From Lentzea atacamensis (GTDB lineage: Bacteria; Actinomycetota; Actinomycetes; Mycobacteriales; Pseudonocardiaceae), in the NCBI RefSeq assembly GCF_003269295.1, contig NZ_QLTT01000004.1, positions 620,001 to 684,000 of the forward strand: DNA of 64,000 nt. Direction: 5' to 3'. Under the pieces are notes generated by a model. It saw only the letters and a list, made by a program, of their open reading frames with translations. It did no database searches and was not told where the DNA came from. Below are positions 8,887-16,509 of the stretch, in pieces. Each line of letters starts with the position of its first letter. Position 1 is the first letter of the stretch. The translations under genes and the position numbers were made by a program.

Positions 8887-9434
8887 ACGGTCAGGCGGGA
8901 GGCGGCTGGGGGAGCGGGTGGGCGCTGGTCACGACGGCGCGACCGAAACGTGGCGAGACCGCGCTGGTCGTGGGTGCCACGGGCGGTGTCGGCACCGCGC
9001 TGGTCCCGTTGCTCGCCGCCGCGGGTGTGCGGGTCGTCGCCACGGCCACCGCCGCGGACGCCGATCTGCTGCGCGCCCTCGATGCCGAGGACACCATCGG
9101 CTACACCGACGCCTGTCCGCGCCAGGTCGACGTGGCGTTCAACCTGGCGCTACCTGGTGATCGGCTGGCCGGGATCGCTGGAGCGGTCCGCACGGGCGGC
9201 AGGTTGTTCACCATCACCCACCCGCTGCCCGTGCGGGGCCGGGACGACATCGACGTGGAGTTCGTGCTCGACCTCGACGTCCGGCTCGGTGGCATGCGCG
9301 AGGTGGCCGAACTGGCCACGAGTGGTGCGCTGCCCGCGACGATCGGACGCCGTTACGTCCTCGGCGAAGGGCCGAGGGCGTGCGCGGACCTCGTCCGGGA
9401 ACACACCACGGGCAAGCTCGTCGTCACGGTGTGA
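8886..9434 (+). pseudogene. Truncated zinc-type alcohol dehydrogenase/quinone reductase, C-terminal half only
   Basis: Reading on directly from the chorismate mutase stop is a frame with a clear medium-chain dehydrogenase nucleotide-binding domain: GETALVVGATGGVGTAL (Rossmann GxxGGVG), VVATATAADADLLRAL, then GGRLFTI and a C-terminal GKLVVTV. The N-terminal GroES-like substrate domain (about 120-150 residues in the family) is missing, and no convincing start codon or RBS precedes the Rossmann motif. I read it as a 5'-truncated remnant. Translation from an internal GTG near 8967 is the alternative. Confidence 0.6.
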
Positions 9435-9765
9435 CGGCGTCCATACTGTCCACTGTGGACTTGAGGCCGAGCATCCTGGCGAGGCCCGAGATCTCGAGCA
9501 CCTGTGTCACCTGTGCGGACGCGGCGGACAACCGCAGCCCGCCCGCCGCGGCCGAGGCACGGGCGTGTCCGCGCACAAGTGCGCTGATTCCGCTGGAGTC
9601 GCAGAAGGTGACGGCGGAGAGGTCCAGGACGACGTAGCGGTGGCCCTGGTCGAGGAGGCGGTCGAGCCGGGCGAGCAGCCGTTCCGCGCCAGAGGTGTCG
9701 AGCTCCCCGGAAACCACGAGGGTGGTGGAGGCAGGCGTCGACTCGGTGACCGTGACAACGAGCAT
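9424..9765 (-). CDS. STAS-domain anti-sigma factor antagonist
   Basis: 113-aa single-domain protein of the SpoIIAA/RsbV family, which frees a sigma factor by binding its anti-sigma kinase and is switched off by serine phosphorylation. Visible: the beta-strand start VVTVTESTPASTTLVVSGEL, then VVLDLSAVTFCDSSGISAL, where the phosphorylatable Ser (S58) sits in DSSG at the expected position. No anti-sigma kinase or sigma factor gene is adjacent, so it is an orphan. It converges with the truncated dehydrogenase (11-nt overlap). A 9-bp palindrome lies 30 nt upstream of its start. Confidence 0.9.
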   Translation of the reverse strand: MLVVTVTESTPASTTLVVSGELDTSGAERLLARLDRLLDQGHRYVVLDLSAVTFCDSSGISALVRGHARASAAAGGLRLSAASAQVTQVLEISGLARMLGLKSTVDSMDAVTP

Positions 9766-9795
9766 CCCGCTGAGTTACCCGGGCAGCGTGGAACG

Positions 9796-9817
9796 AAACC
9801 GGTCCACTGACCGGTTT
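9796..9817. promoter_or_regulatory. Palindrome AAACCGGTC-N4-GACCGGTTT
   Basis: A perfect 9-bp inverted repeat with a 4-nt spacer lies between the leftward STAS gene and the rightward microgene/peroxidase. Because it is between divergent genes, an operator is more likely than a terminator. No matching regulator is known from the window. Confidence 0.35.
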
Positions 9818-9877
9818 TCAAGTTGTTCGGTCAAGCACACCAGGGGTTCTCTCGCAGAAGATCGCGAAGGAGGCCAC

Positions 9878-10020
9878 GTGCCCGTGCCGGACGCTCCGGC
9901 CGAAAAGATCAAAGATTCGACGCGAAGGTGTACCACACGGCCGCTGAGATATTTGCTGCCGAGATGGCGGAACTGCCGGTGTTCACGAATATTCCGGACC
10001 ACCTCGTATCCGCTGTGTGA
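9878..10020 (+). pseudogene. Frameshifted microgene upstream of the haem peroxidase
   Basis: A textbook ribosome-binding site (GAAGGAGG at 9866-9873) precedes GTG 9878, which opens PVPDAPAEKIKD. About 13 codons in, the protein-like sequence jumps frame and continues as FDAKVYHTAAEIFAAEM to LPVFTNIPDHLVSAV, stopping at 10020. Restoring one T at the GATTCGAC site would give a continuous protein of about 47 aa with balanced composition. Either a recent one-base deletion, a sequencing error or programmed frameshifting would explain it. I recognise no family. Confidence 0.4.
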
Positions 10021-10142
10021 CGACCTTTTGGTTGTAGCCAAAAGCTTCGACGACAATTTAGGCCGTCTGGAGACTGGCGGTGGGGCAGGTGCTTGTTGGG
10101 GAGAACAGGTCGCCTGGGTAAGAGGGGATACAGGGGGAATAT

Positions 10143-11804
10143 ATGAAGAGGCACGTGCGCGACAGTTTCTTCGTCGTGGGCGAAGGTGTGCTGGAATTCG
10201 ACGACAAAGGTGAGGCCACCACGCGTCAGCCCTCCACGGCGGAGGAGTTGCGCAGGTTCCGCTTCTCCCGGCTGGGGCCGAAGGGCCCGCGGACGGACGA
10301 GGCACTGCGCGAGGCGCTGGCACTGGCGATGACGCCGGGGCGGGAGGTCGCACAGCCCGACTCGGAGAACCCGGCCGTGCCGGCGGGGTTCACCTACCTC
10401 GGCCAGTTCGTCGACCACGACCTGACGATGGACCGCACCGAGTCGCAGCTCGGCCAGGACGTCAACATCGACGATCTGATGCAGGGCCGCTCACCGGCGC
10501 TGGACCTCGACTCGGTCTACGGCCGCGGTCCGCGCGACAAGGACGACCAGATCTTCTACGCCGAGGACGGCGTGAAGCTCAAGATGGGCACCACCACCGC
10601 GCTGGGGCCGGGATTCCCTCCGTTCGAGGGCTTCGACCTGCCGCGCCGCGGAGGGACCGCGGGCACGCCGGCGGATCGGCGGGCGCCGCTGATCCCGGAC
10701 CCGCGCAACGACGAGAACCTGGTGATCGCGCAGACTCACCTGGCGTTCATCCGCTTCCACAACCGCGTGGTCGACGAGCTCGCGCTCACCGGCCTCACCG
10801 GTGACCGGCTGTTCCGCGCCGCCAAGGAACTCGTGGTGCGGCACTACCAGTGGATGCTGAAGACGGACTTCCTGCCGCGCATCGTCGACCCGGCGATCGT
10901 GGACGACGTCTTCACCAACGGCCGCAGGTTCTTCGAGGTGCCCGGCAGGCACTACGGCCGGGACAACACGCCGACGATGCCGATCGAGTTCTCGGTCGCG
11001 TCCTACCGGCTCGGCCACAGCATGATCCGCGAGGAATACGAGTGGAACCGCGTGTTCAACTCGCCCGCCGGCCTGGCGGGAACGCTGTTCCTGCTGTTCG
11101 TGTTCACCGGCACCGCCGGCAACTTCGACCCCACTTCGCAGGCGCCGGAAGACCTGGACGACGTGAACAGGGGCGAGCTCTTCACGTTGCCCAGCAACTG
11201 GATCGCGGACTTCCGCCGCCTCTACGACTTCACCGAGGCGGACCGGGACGACCTCGTGCCACCGGCGGAGTCCGGCGGCGGCAACGTCACCAAGCGGGTC
11301 GACACTCTGCTGGTGAACCCGCTGCGTGGGCTGCCGGCCGGCACGTTCGGCGGTCGTGGGACGCAGTTCCCCGAGATCCAGCGCAACCTCGCGTTCCGCA
11401 ACCTGACCAGGGCGAACATGATGGAGCTCGCCACCGGTCAGCAGATCGCGGAGCTGTTCGGGGCCGAGCCGCTCACCGCCGAGCAGATCCTGACCGGCAA
11501 CGGCGGCGCGAACCTCGACTCGCTGACCGAGGAGCAGAAGGCGGAGCTGGCCGAGGCGACGCCGTTGTGGTTCTACGTCCTGCGTGAGGCGGAGTTCAAC
11601 AACGGGCTGATGGGCCCGGTCGGCGGGCGGATCACCGCGGAGGTCTTCCACCGCGCGATGGAGGGCAGCCGGATTTCGATCGTGCGCTCGCCGTACTGGC
11701 GGCCCACGCTCGGCCCGGACTCCAGCACGTTCCGCATGGTCGACCTGATGCTGTTCGCCTTCGAAGGCAAGGCGGACCTGCTGAACCCCCTCGGGGACTC
11801 GTAG
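10143..11804 (+). CDS. Animal-type haem peroxidase family protein
   Basis: 553-aa protein of the peroxidase-cyclooxygenase superfamily. Landmarks: distal His92 in GQFVDHDLT, the calcium/haem-ester region around DPRNDENL, and proximal His292 in YRLGHSMI, followed by the EEYEWNRVF segment. The size fits short bacterial members, which contain the catalytic core only. No signal peptide is visible (MKRHVRDSFFVVGEG), suggesting a cytoplasmic or non-classically exported enzyme. It could oxidise halides, phenols or lipids with H2O2; the substrate cannot be read from sequence. ATG 10143 follows a GGGGGA box. An inverted repeat follows the stop. Confidence 0.88.
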   Translation: MKRHVRDSFFVVGEGVLEFDDKGEATTRQPSTAEELRRFRFSRLGPKGPRTDEALREALALAMTPGREVAQPDSENPAVPAGFTYLGQFVDHDLTMDRTESQLGQDVNIDDLMQGRSPALDLDSVYGRGPRDKDDQIFYAEDGVKLKMGTTTALGPGFPPFEGFDLPRRGGTAGTPADRRAPLIPDPRNDENLVIAQTHLAFIRFHNRVVDELALTGLTGDRLFRAAKELVVRHYQWMLKTDFLPRIVDPAIVDDVFTNGRRFFEVPGRHYGRDNTPTMPIEFSVASYRLGHSMIREEYEWNRVFNSPAGLAGTLFLLFVFTGTAGNFDPTSQAPEDLDDVNRGELFTLPSNWIADFRRLYDFTEADRDDLVPPAESGGGNVTKRVDTLLVNPLRGLPAGTFGGRGTQFPEIQRNLAFRNLTRANMMELATGQQIAELFGAEPLTAEQILTGNGGANLDSLTEEQKAELAEATPLWFYVLREAEFNNGLMGPVGGRITAEVFHRAMEGSRISIVRSPYWRPTLGPDSSTFRMVDLMLFAFEGKADLLNPLGDS

Positions 11805-11830
11805 CCCGACAACTGATCTTCCTCGTCCGT

Positions 11831-11862
11831 CCTGTCCGGCTGGGTGGTGGCAGCCGGACAGG
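11831..11862 (+). terminator. 12-bp hairpin after the peroxidase, abutting the doxX-like RBS
   Basis: CCTGTCCGGCTG at 11831-11842 pairs perfectly with 11851-11862 across an 8-nt loop. It lies 26 nt after the peroxidase stop and its 3' arm runs into the GGAGAGGGAG ribosome-binding site of the next gene. It may terminate the peroxidase transcript and also limit access to the downstream RBS in read-through RNA. Confidence 0.5.
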
Positions 11863-11874
11863 AGAGGGAGATTG

Positions 11875-12336
11875 ATGTTGCGTCCAGAAACCACACGCCG
11901 CGAAAGCACGGAAGAACGCCTCACCCGTTTCGCGGGTGGCGCCGGAATTCCACTGCTGCGCATCGGACTCGGGGTCGTGTACCTCTGGTTCGGCGTGCTG
12001 AAGCTCTTTCCCGGTGGCAGCCCTGCCCAGGATCTCGTCGAACGCACGGTCTCCGCGCTGACGTTCGGGATCATCCACGGGGATTTCGCGAGACTGAGTG
12101 CCGCGATCACCGAAATCGGGATCGCACTGGTTCTGCTGAGCTTCCGCGCACCACGATTGTGCGCGGTCCTGCTGATCGGTCACGTCGTGCTGGTGTCGAC
12201 ACCGCTGGGGTTGTTCCCCGGCGAGATGTGGACCGGTCCGCTGCAGGCGTCCTTCGAAGCCCAGTACATCCTGAAGAACCTGGTGACCGTCGCCGCCGCG
12301 GTGGTCATCGCCTCATCGCACCCGAGGGTGCGATAG
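11875..12336 (+). CDS. DoxX-like small membrane protein
   Basis: 153-aa integral membrane protein with four hydrophobic helices: about residues 24-45 (GIPLLRIGLGVVYLWFGVLK), 68-90, 95-115 and 128-148. The first helix pattern LRIGLGVVYLWFGVLKLFPG is typical of the DoxX/DUF417-type quinone-like membrane family. The start is ATG 11875, 4 nt after GGAGAGGGAG; a TTG at 11872 is also in frame. It may be co-transcribed with the peroxidase if the intervening hairpin is leaky. Molecular role unknown. Confidence 0.7.
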   Translation: MLRPETTRRESTEERLTRFAGGAGIPLLRIGLGVVYLWFGVLKLFPGGSPAQDLVERTVSALTFGIIHGDFARLSAAITEIGIALVLLSFRAPRLCAVLLIGHVVLVSTPLGLFPGEMWTGPLQASFEAQYILKNLVTVAAAVVIASSHPRVR

Positions 12337-12337
12337 C

Positions 12338-12376
12338 GCGGGAGCCGCTCGATCCCCCAGGTCGGGCGGCTCCCGC
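12338..12376. terminator. 11-bp inverted repeat after the doxX-like gene
   Basis: GCGGGAGCCGC at 12338-12348 and its exact complement at 12366-12376 are separated by 17 nt and lie just after the stop at 12336. Probable terminator ahead of the leaderless MFS promoter. Confidence 0.5.
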
Positions 12377-12381
12377 TGCGG

Positions 12382-12387
12382 TACTTT
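12382..12387 (+). promoter_or_regulatory. -10 box TACTTT, leaderless promoter of the MFS gene
   Basis: TACTTT ends exactly 6 nt before ATG 12394, with no RBS between. Same geometry as the other leaderless sites in this window. Confidence 0.45.
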
Positions 12388-12393
12388 CCGACC

Positions 12394-13623
12394 ATGGGGG
12401 GCTCATTCGCGCCATTGGCGCATCCGGCTTTTCGTTGGCTGCTCACGGCCCGTGCGACGACCATGGCGGGCAGCGCGATGGCGCAGATCGCGCTCGTGTT
12501 CGCCGTGCGGGACGTGACCGAGTCGATCACCACACTCGGTGTCGTCGTGGCGGCGCGCTCGATCGCGAACGTCGTGTTCCTGCTGTGGGGCGGTGTCGTC
12601 GCGGATCGCCTGCCCCGCCAGTACGTGCTCGTGGGTTCGTCCGCGGTGTCCATGGCCAGTCAGGCCCTGCTCGCCGTCCTGGTGCTGACCGGAACCGTGT
12701 CCATCCCGGCGTTCGTGGTGCTGGCGGCGGTCAACGGCATGTCGACCGCCTTCTCCTTCCCGGCCTCCGCGGCACTCGTTCCGCAGACGGTGCCTGCCGA
12801 GCTCCGGCAACGGGCCAACGCCCTGCTGCGCCTCGCGCTCAACTCCTCGATGATCGCGGGTGCGTCGCTGGGCGGCCTGCTGATCGCGTTCGCCGGACCG
12901 GGCTGGGGCCTGGTGGTGGACGCGTTGTCGTTCGGCCTGGCCGCGCTCGCCTTCTCCTTCGTGCGCGTGCCGGCCGCCCGCGTCGCCGCCGAGCACAAGC
13001 CGGGTGTGCTGTCCGAGCTGCGGCTCGGCTGGACCGAGTTCGTGTCGCGGACCTGGGTCTGGGGCGTGGTCGTGGCCTTCTTCTTCGTCAACGCGGCCTA
13101 CGCCGGCGGCACGATGGTCCTCGGCCCGGTCATCGCGGACACCGTGATCGGGCGCGAGACGTGGGGCCTGGTGCTGTCAGCGCAGACCGCGGGCATGCTC
13201 GCCGGAGCGTTCGTCGCGATGCGCATCCGCGCGCGGCGCCTGCTCCTGTTCGGCGTGGCATTCGTGATGGGGTTCGCGGGACTGCCGCTGGCGCTCGCCC
13301 TCCACCCGGAACCCTGGTTGCTCATGGTCGCCTCGTTCGTCTGCGGCGCGTGCATGCAGCAGTTCGGGGTGGCCTGGGAGACCTCGCTCCAGCACCACGT
13401 GCCGGGCGAACGACTCGCGCGGGTCTACTCCTACGACATGCTCGGGTCGCTCGCGGCCGTGCCGCTGGCCCAACTCGTGGTCGGGCCGGTGTCGAGCGCC
13501 GCGGGTATCACGGCGACGCTGCTCGGCTGTGCCGCGATCCCAGCGCTTGCGACGGTGGCGATGGTCGCCTCCCCGTCGGTGCGGTCCGTCGAGAACGCTC
13601 CAGCGGTTCAGGCGGTCCGCTGA
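12394..13623 (+). CDS. Major facilitator superfamily transporter
   Basis: 409-aa polytopic membrane protein with about 12 hydrophobic segments. The loop between helices 2 and 3 reads LLWGGVVADRLPRQ, the MFS motif A (GxxaDrxgRr). N-terminal PLAHPAFRWLLTARATT and the later FFFVNAAYAGGTMVLGPV resemble the MFS_3/enterobactin-exporter-like group common in actinomycetes. It would act as a proton-driven exporter of a small molecule, perhaps a drug or siderophore (inference). The gene ends at 13623, 34 nt before the lipoprotein. Confidence 0.85.
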   Translation: MGGSFAPLAHPAFRWLLTARATTMAGSAMAQIALVFAVRDVTESITTLGVVVAARSIANVVFLLWGGVVADRLPRQYVLVGSSAVSMASQALLAVLVLTGTVSIPAFVVLAAVNGMSTAFSFPASAALVPQTVPAELRQRANALLRLALNSSMIAGASLGGLLIAFAGPGWGLVVDALSFGLAALAFSFVRVPAARVAAEHKPGVLSELRLGWTEFVSRTWVWGVVVAFFFVNAAYAGGTMVLGPVIADTVIGRETWGLVLSAQTAGMLAGAFVAMRIRARRLLLFGVAFVMGFAGLPLALALHPEPWLLMVASFVCGACMQQFGVAWETSLQHHVPGERLARVYSYDMLGSLAAVPLAQLVVGPVSSAAGITATLLGCAAIPALATVAMVASPSVRSVENAPAVQAVR

Positions 13624-13657
13624 CCGTCACCGTCCGGGTTGTGCCAGAGTGCGCGGC

Positions 13658-14119
13658 ATGGGGAGAGCGCTGGGGACACTGGCCGTTCTGCTGCTCTGCG
13701 CCGGATGCGGCGCGGGTGAGGTGGCGACGCAGCCACCGCCTACGACGACTGTGCCCTCTGGACACGCGGTGGTCGTGCCGCAACCGGCACCCACGAGCCT
13801 GGCTCCGAAGTCCTGCACGCCGGACCCCGCCACCGTGCGGGCGGTGCCTGCCCCGCTGATCCCGAAGGTGGTGCGGGAGCCGTTGCCGCCAGAGGGAAAC
13901 GTCGCGGGAACCGAGCTCGCCGCCAAGATCCGGCCGGTGCTCGAGCGGGTGTGCGCGTCCGGTGACTTCTCGCCCGAGGCAACCCGGAAAGCGCTTGCTG
14001 GTTACGATGCGCGGGTGTTCCGGCCCGACGAGTCGATCACCGGTGTGGCGTTCGTGATCACCGTGCCAAGAGCCTGCGTGCTTGGCGAATTGAGACCGGA
14101 AACGTGCGGATCTCCGTAG
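13658..14119 (+). CDS. Small exported lipoprotein, unknown function
   Basis: 153 aa. The N-terminus MGRALGTLAVLLLCAGCG is a lipoprotein signal with the lipid-modified Cys in the CAGC lipobox. A Pro/Thr-rich linker follows (about residues 24-55), then a compact C-terminal region with cysteines (CTPD, ERVCASGD, RACVLG, ETCG) that may pair in disulphides. The open frame runs upstream to 13529, but ATG 13658 is the only start that gives a lipoprotein signal. I recognise no domain. Confidence 0.65.
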   Translation: MGRALGTLAVLLLCAGCGAGEVATQPPPTTTVPSGHAVVVPQPAPTSLAPKSCTPDPATVRAVPAPLIPKVVREPLPPEGNVAGTELAAKIRPVLERVCASGDFSPEATRKALAGYDARVFRPDESITGVAFVITVPRACVLGELRPETCGSP

Positions 14120-14192
14120 AAGGGACTACGAAGTCAGCGCGATGCGAATGATAAAGTACAACTGTTTCAGATCCACTCGACTGGGGGAGTGA

Positions 14193-15611
14193 ATGAAGCT
14201 CAAGCGGTTCACCGTGCTGTGCACCGCGCTCACGCTGACGGGTGCCACCCTGGCACCGGCCGTGGCTTCCGCGGAAGACCACTCGTTGGCGGAGCGTCTG
14301 CGTGAGGCGATCGTCGCGCAGAACTTCAAGGACGTCATCGACCTGACGCCGCCGGAGGCGACCCTCGCCACCGCGCGGTCGGCGGAGCAGCGGGAGAAGT
14401 ACGACCCGAGCCCGGCCGAGCTGATGAACAAGGCCCAGGCGCGGATGACGATGTCGGCGGAGGCAGCGGGCAAGCCGTTGCACCAGACGCCGAACATGGA
14501 CGCGGCGATCATCGAGCTCAACGAGTACGGCCGGCCGAAGCAGGTCGCGAACGTGCTGCTCAGCCCGCAGTACCCGAACGGCGTCGTCGTGCCGGTCAAG
14601 AAGCCCGGACTGTCGACCGACCAGGTTCGTTACCGCTGGTGGGACGACACCGAGTGGGACGTCAACGGCGGCAAGGGCACGCGTGACGTGCTGGCCGGCC
14701 GGGAGAACGCGCCGATCGACTTCTCCTCGCCGTACCCGGCGTCGGTGCTGAAGCTGATGGTGGGCTTCGGTGTGCTGCGCCTGGCCGACGAGGGCAAGGT
14801 CGACCTGGACGCCGACTACGTCTACGACCCGAACCCGGTGCGCCCCGCGTGCGGCGGCAAGTCGGTGAAGAAGATCCGTCAGCACTTCGACGAGATGATC
14901 ACGAAGTCGCAGAACGAGTCGACCTGCGCGCTGATCAAGATGATCCACGATCTGAACGCGTGGGACCACGTCAACCAGACGTTCGTCAACCTCGGCATGC
15001 CCACGCTCATGGTCACCGAGACCATTCCCGGCAACGGCGGCCGCTGGATCGGCTCGAACATGAGCGGCCTCGACACCGCGAAGCTCCTGCTGCTCATCAA
15101 CGGCGGTGGCCCCGGTGCACTGTGGACGACCGGCAAGGGCAAGGCGGTCACCAGGAACGAGCTGTCGCTCTCCTCGCGGAAGTTCTTCCAGGAGACGCTG
15201 CTCGGCCAGGGCCACAACGAGATGCTGTCCACCTCGAACTGGTGCGGCCGCGACTACCCGACCCAGGGTCTGCCGCAGCAGGTTCCGTCGCGCTGGATCA
15301 GGCCGGACGGCACCGTGAAGGTCGGCGACGCGGTCTACGACCGTGACGTCCGCCCGTGCAACGAGACCGCCGAGGTGACCTTCGCCCACAAGACGGGCTG
15401 GGTCGACACCACCGGTTCAGACGCGGGCATCGTGAAGTCGTTCCGCGGCAAGAACAAGCGCAACTACATCGTGGTCGTGTTCTGCAACCTCGGCACCGAC
15501 TACGTCGACGCCAACCGCCCGGCCGACCCGCCCGGCGTGTTCCCCGTGCTGTACACCCAGAAGTACGCCCAGCTCGGCAAGGCGATCGACAACATCATGA
15601 AGAACATGTAG
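14193..15611 (+). CDS. Exported SxxK serine hydrolase (class A beta-lactamase fold)
   Basis: 472-aa secreted protein. A signal peptide (to ASA, about residue 27) is followed by a roughly 130-residue N-terminal region, then a penicillin-recognising domain with S184-V-L-K187 (YPASVLKL), S239-Q-N241 and K400-T-G402. This is the set found in the beta-lactamase2/D-Ala-D-Ala hydrolase superfamily. The motif spacing is much longer than in true beta-lactamases, and there is an insert with paired cysteines (RPACGG, NWCGRDY, RPCNET). It is more likely a cell-wall peptidase or a distant relative than a resistance enzyme. ATG 14193 follows CTGGGGGAG. A canonical terminator closes the transcript. Confidence 0.85.
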   Translation: MKLKRFTVLCTALTLTGATLAPAVASAEDHSLAERLREAIVAQNFKDVIDLTPPEATLATARSAEQREKYDPSPAELMNKAQARMTMSAEAAGKPLHQTPNMDAAIIELNEYGRPKQVANVLLSPQYPNGVVVPVKKPGLSTDQVRYRWWDDTEWDVNGGKGTRDVLAGRENAPIDFSSPYPASVLKLMVGFGVLRLADEGKVDLDADYVYDPNPVRPACGGKSVKKIRQHFDEMITKSQNESTCALIKMIHDLNAWDHVNQTFVNLGMPTLMVTETIPGNGGRWIGSNMSGLDTAKLLLLINGGGPGALWTTGKGKAVTRNELSLSSRKFFQETLLGQGHNEMLSTSNWCGRDYPTQGLPQQVPSRWIRPDGTVKVGDAVYDRDVRPCNETAEVTFAHKTGWVDTTGSDAGIVKSFRGKNKRNYIVVVFCNLGTDYVDANRPADPPGVFPVLYTQKYAQLGKAIDNIMKNM

Positions 15612-15622
15612 TTCTGGCACCG

Positions 15623-15660
15623 AAAAGGGCCGTCTCCCGTCTGTGGAGGCGGCCCTTTTT
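15623..15660 (+). terminator. Rho-independent terminator
   Basis: AAAAGGGCCGTCTCC pairs with GGAGGCGGCCCTTTTT around a short loop, giving a strong stem with one bulge and a T run. It lies between the convergent serine hydrolase and nitrile-hydratase alpha genes and can serve both directions. Confidence 0.85.
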
Positions 15661-16250
15661 CACACCGCCGCGGTGCCGATCAGCCCGTTGCGCGTCACTT
15701 TCGTCGCGAGCTCCTCTTCGGACAGTTGCTCGGTGCCCCCAGGCCGCCGCGGCAGCACCATGTATCGCGACTCGGCGTTCGCGTCCCACACCCGGATCTC
15801 CGTGTCGGCGGGCAGTTCCAACCCGAACTGCGCCAGCACCTCCCGCGGATGGCTGACCACCTTCGACCGGTAGGCCGGACTCTTGTACCAGGTGGGCGAC
15901 GGCCCGAGCAGTGCGATCGGATAGCAGCTGCAAAGCGTGCACACCACCACGTTGTGCACCTTCTCGGTGTTCTCCACGACCCGCAACCGTTGAACCTGAA
16001 GCCCGCCGCCCATCGACAACCCGACCGCGGGCAACGCCTCGTTCGCGTTCTCGAGCAGCCTCGCCTTGAACTCCTCGTCCACCCAAGACCGTGCCACGAC
16101 CCGGAACCCGTTGGCAGGCGTGGCCTTGTGCGCGAACGCCTCCAACGCCCGGTCAAGTTCAGTCGCGTCCAGCAACCCCTTCTCCTCCAGGATCGCCTCC
16201 AGCTCGCGAACGCGCGCGGCGATGGGGGAGTCGTCGTGATCGTCACTCAT
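15660..16250 (-). CDS. Nitrile hydratase alpha subunit / thiocyanate hydrolase gamma-like
   Basis: 196-aa metal-binding subunit. The claw-setting motif is C104-T-L-C107-S108-C109-Y, in which the two inner ligands are normally oxidised to sulphinate and sulphenate. The Thr in CTLCSC is typical of cobalt-type enzymes. Flanking family blocks are present: ARSWVDEEFKARLL, VVENTEKVHNVVVCTLCSCYP, WYKSPAYRSKVVSHPR and RVWDANAESRYMVLPRRP. Such enzymes hydrate nitriles to amides or, in thiocyanate hydrolase, thiocyanate to COS. ATG 16250 overlaps the preceding gene by 8 nt. Last gene of a four-gene leftward operon. No metallochaperone or activator gene accompanies it. Confidence 0.9.
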   Translation of the reverse strand: MSDDHDDSPIAARVRELEAILEEKGLLDATELDRALEAFAHKATPANGFRVVARSWVDEEFKARLLENANEALPAVGLSMGGGLQVQRLRVVENTEKVHNVVVCTLCSCYPIALLGPSPTWYKSPAYRSKVVSHPREVLAQFGLELPADTEIRVWDANAESRYMVLPRRPGGTEQLSEEELATKVTRNGLIGTAAV

Positions 16251-16509
16251 CGCTGAGGTACTCCTCCCAAAGAGACAGTGTCACCGTGTGATCCCCCTGC
16301 CCGAACAGTTCCCGCGCCGTGAACCGCACCAGATAAACCGGCTGCGGCCGCTCAATCCCCCGCGCCCTCAGGTCCGCGAGCGGATGCACGCCGTCATCAC
16401 CGATCACCACGCCCACCCGCCCACGCGCGTAGCCGGGCAGCCGAGTGTGATGATCCGGGTCCACAGCGGACGTCCGCACCCGGTCACCCTCCCGGAACCG
16501 CTCAGACAT
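16243..16509 (-). CDS. Nitrile hydratase beta subunit, C-terminal half as a separate gene
   Basis: 88-aa protein equivalent to the C-terminal SH3-like barrel of nitrile hydratase beta: FREGDRVRTSAVDPDHHTRLPGY, then GRVGVVIGD and PVYLVRFTARELFG ending in LSLWEEYL. Ordinary beta subunits are a single chain of about 220 aa; here this part has its own start (ATG 16509) overlapping the N-terminal-half gene by 8 nt. Thiocyanate hydrolase and the ToyJKL-type hydratase split the beta chain in the same place. It should assemble with the two neighbouring gene products into an alpha/beta-N/beta-C unit. Confidence 0.88.
   Translation of the reverse strand: MSERFREGDRVRTSAVDPDHHTRLPGYARGRVGVVIGDDGVHPLADLRARGIERPQPVYLVRFTARELFGQGDHTVTLSLWEEYLSDE

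Noticed and set aside
14193-15611. Second class A beta-lactamase
   Set aside because: SxxK, SxN and KTG are present, but the spacing from SxxK to KTG is over 210 residues and no ExxxN omega-loop motif is visible.
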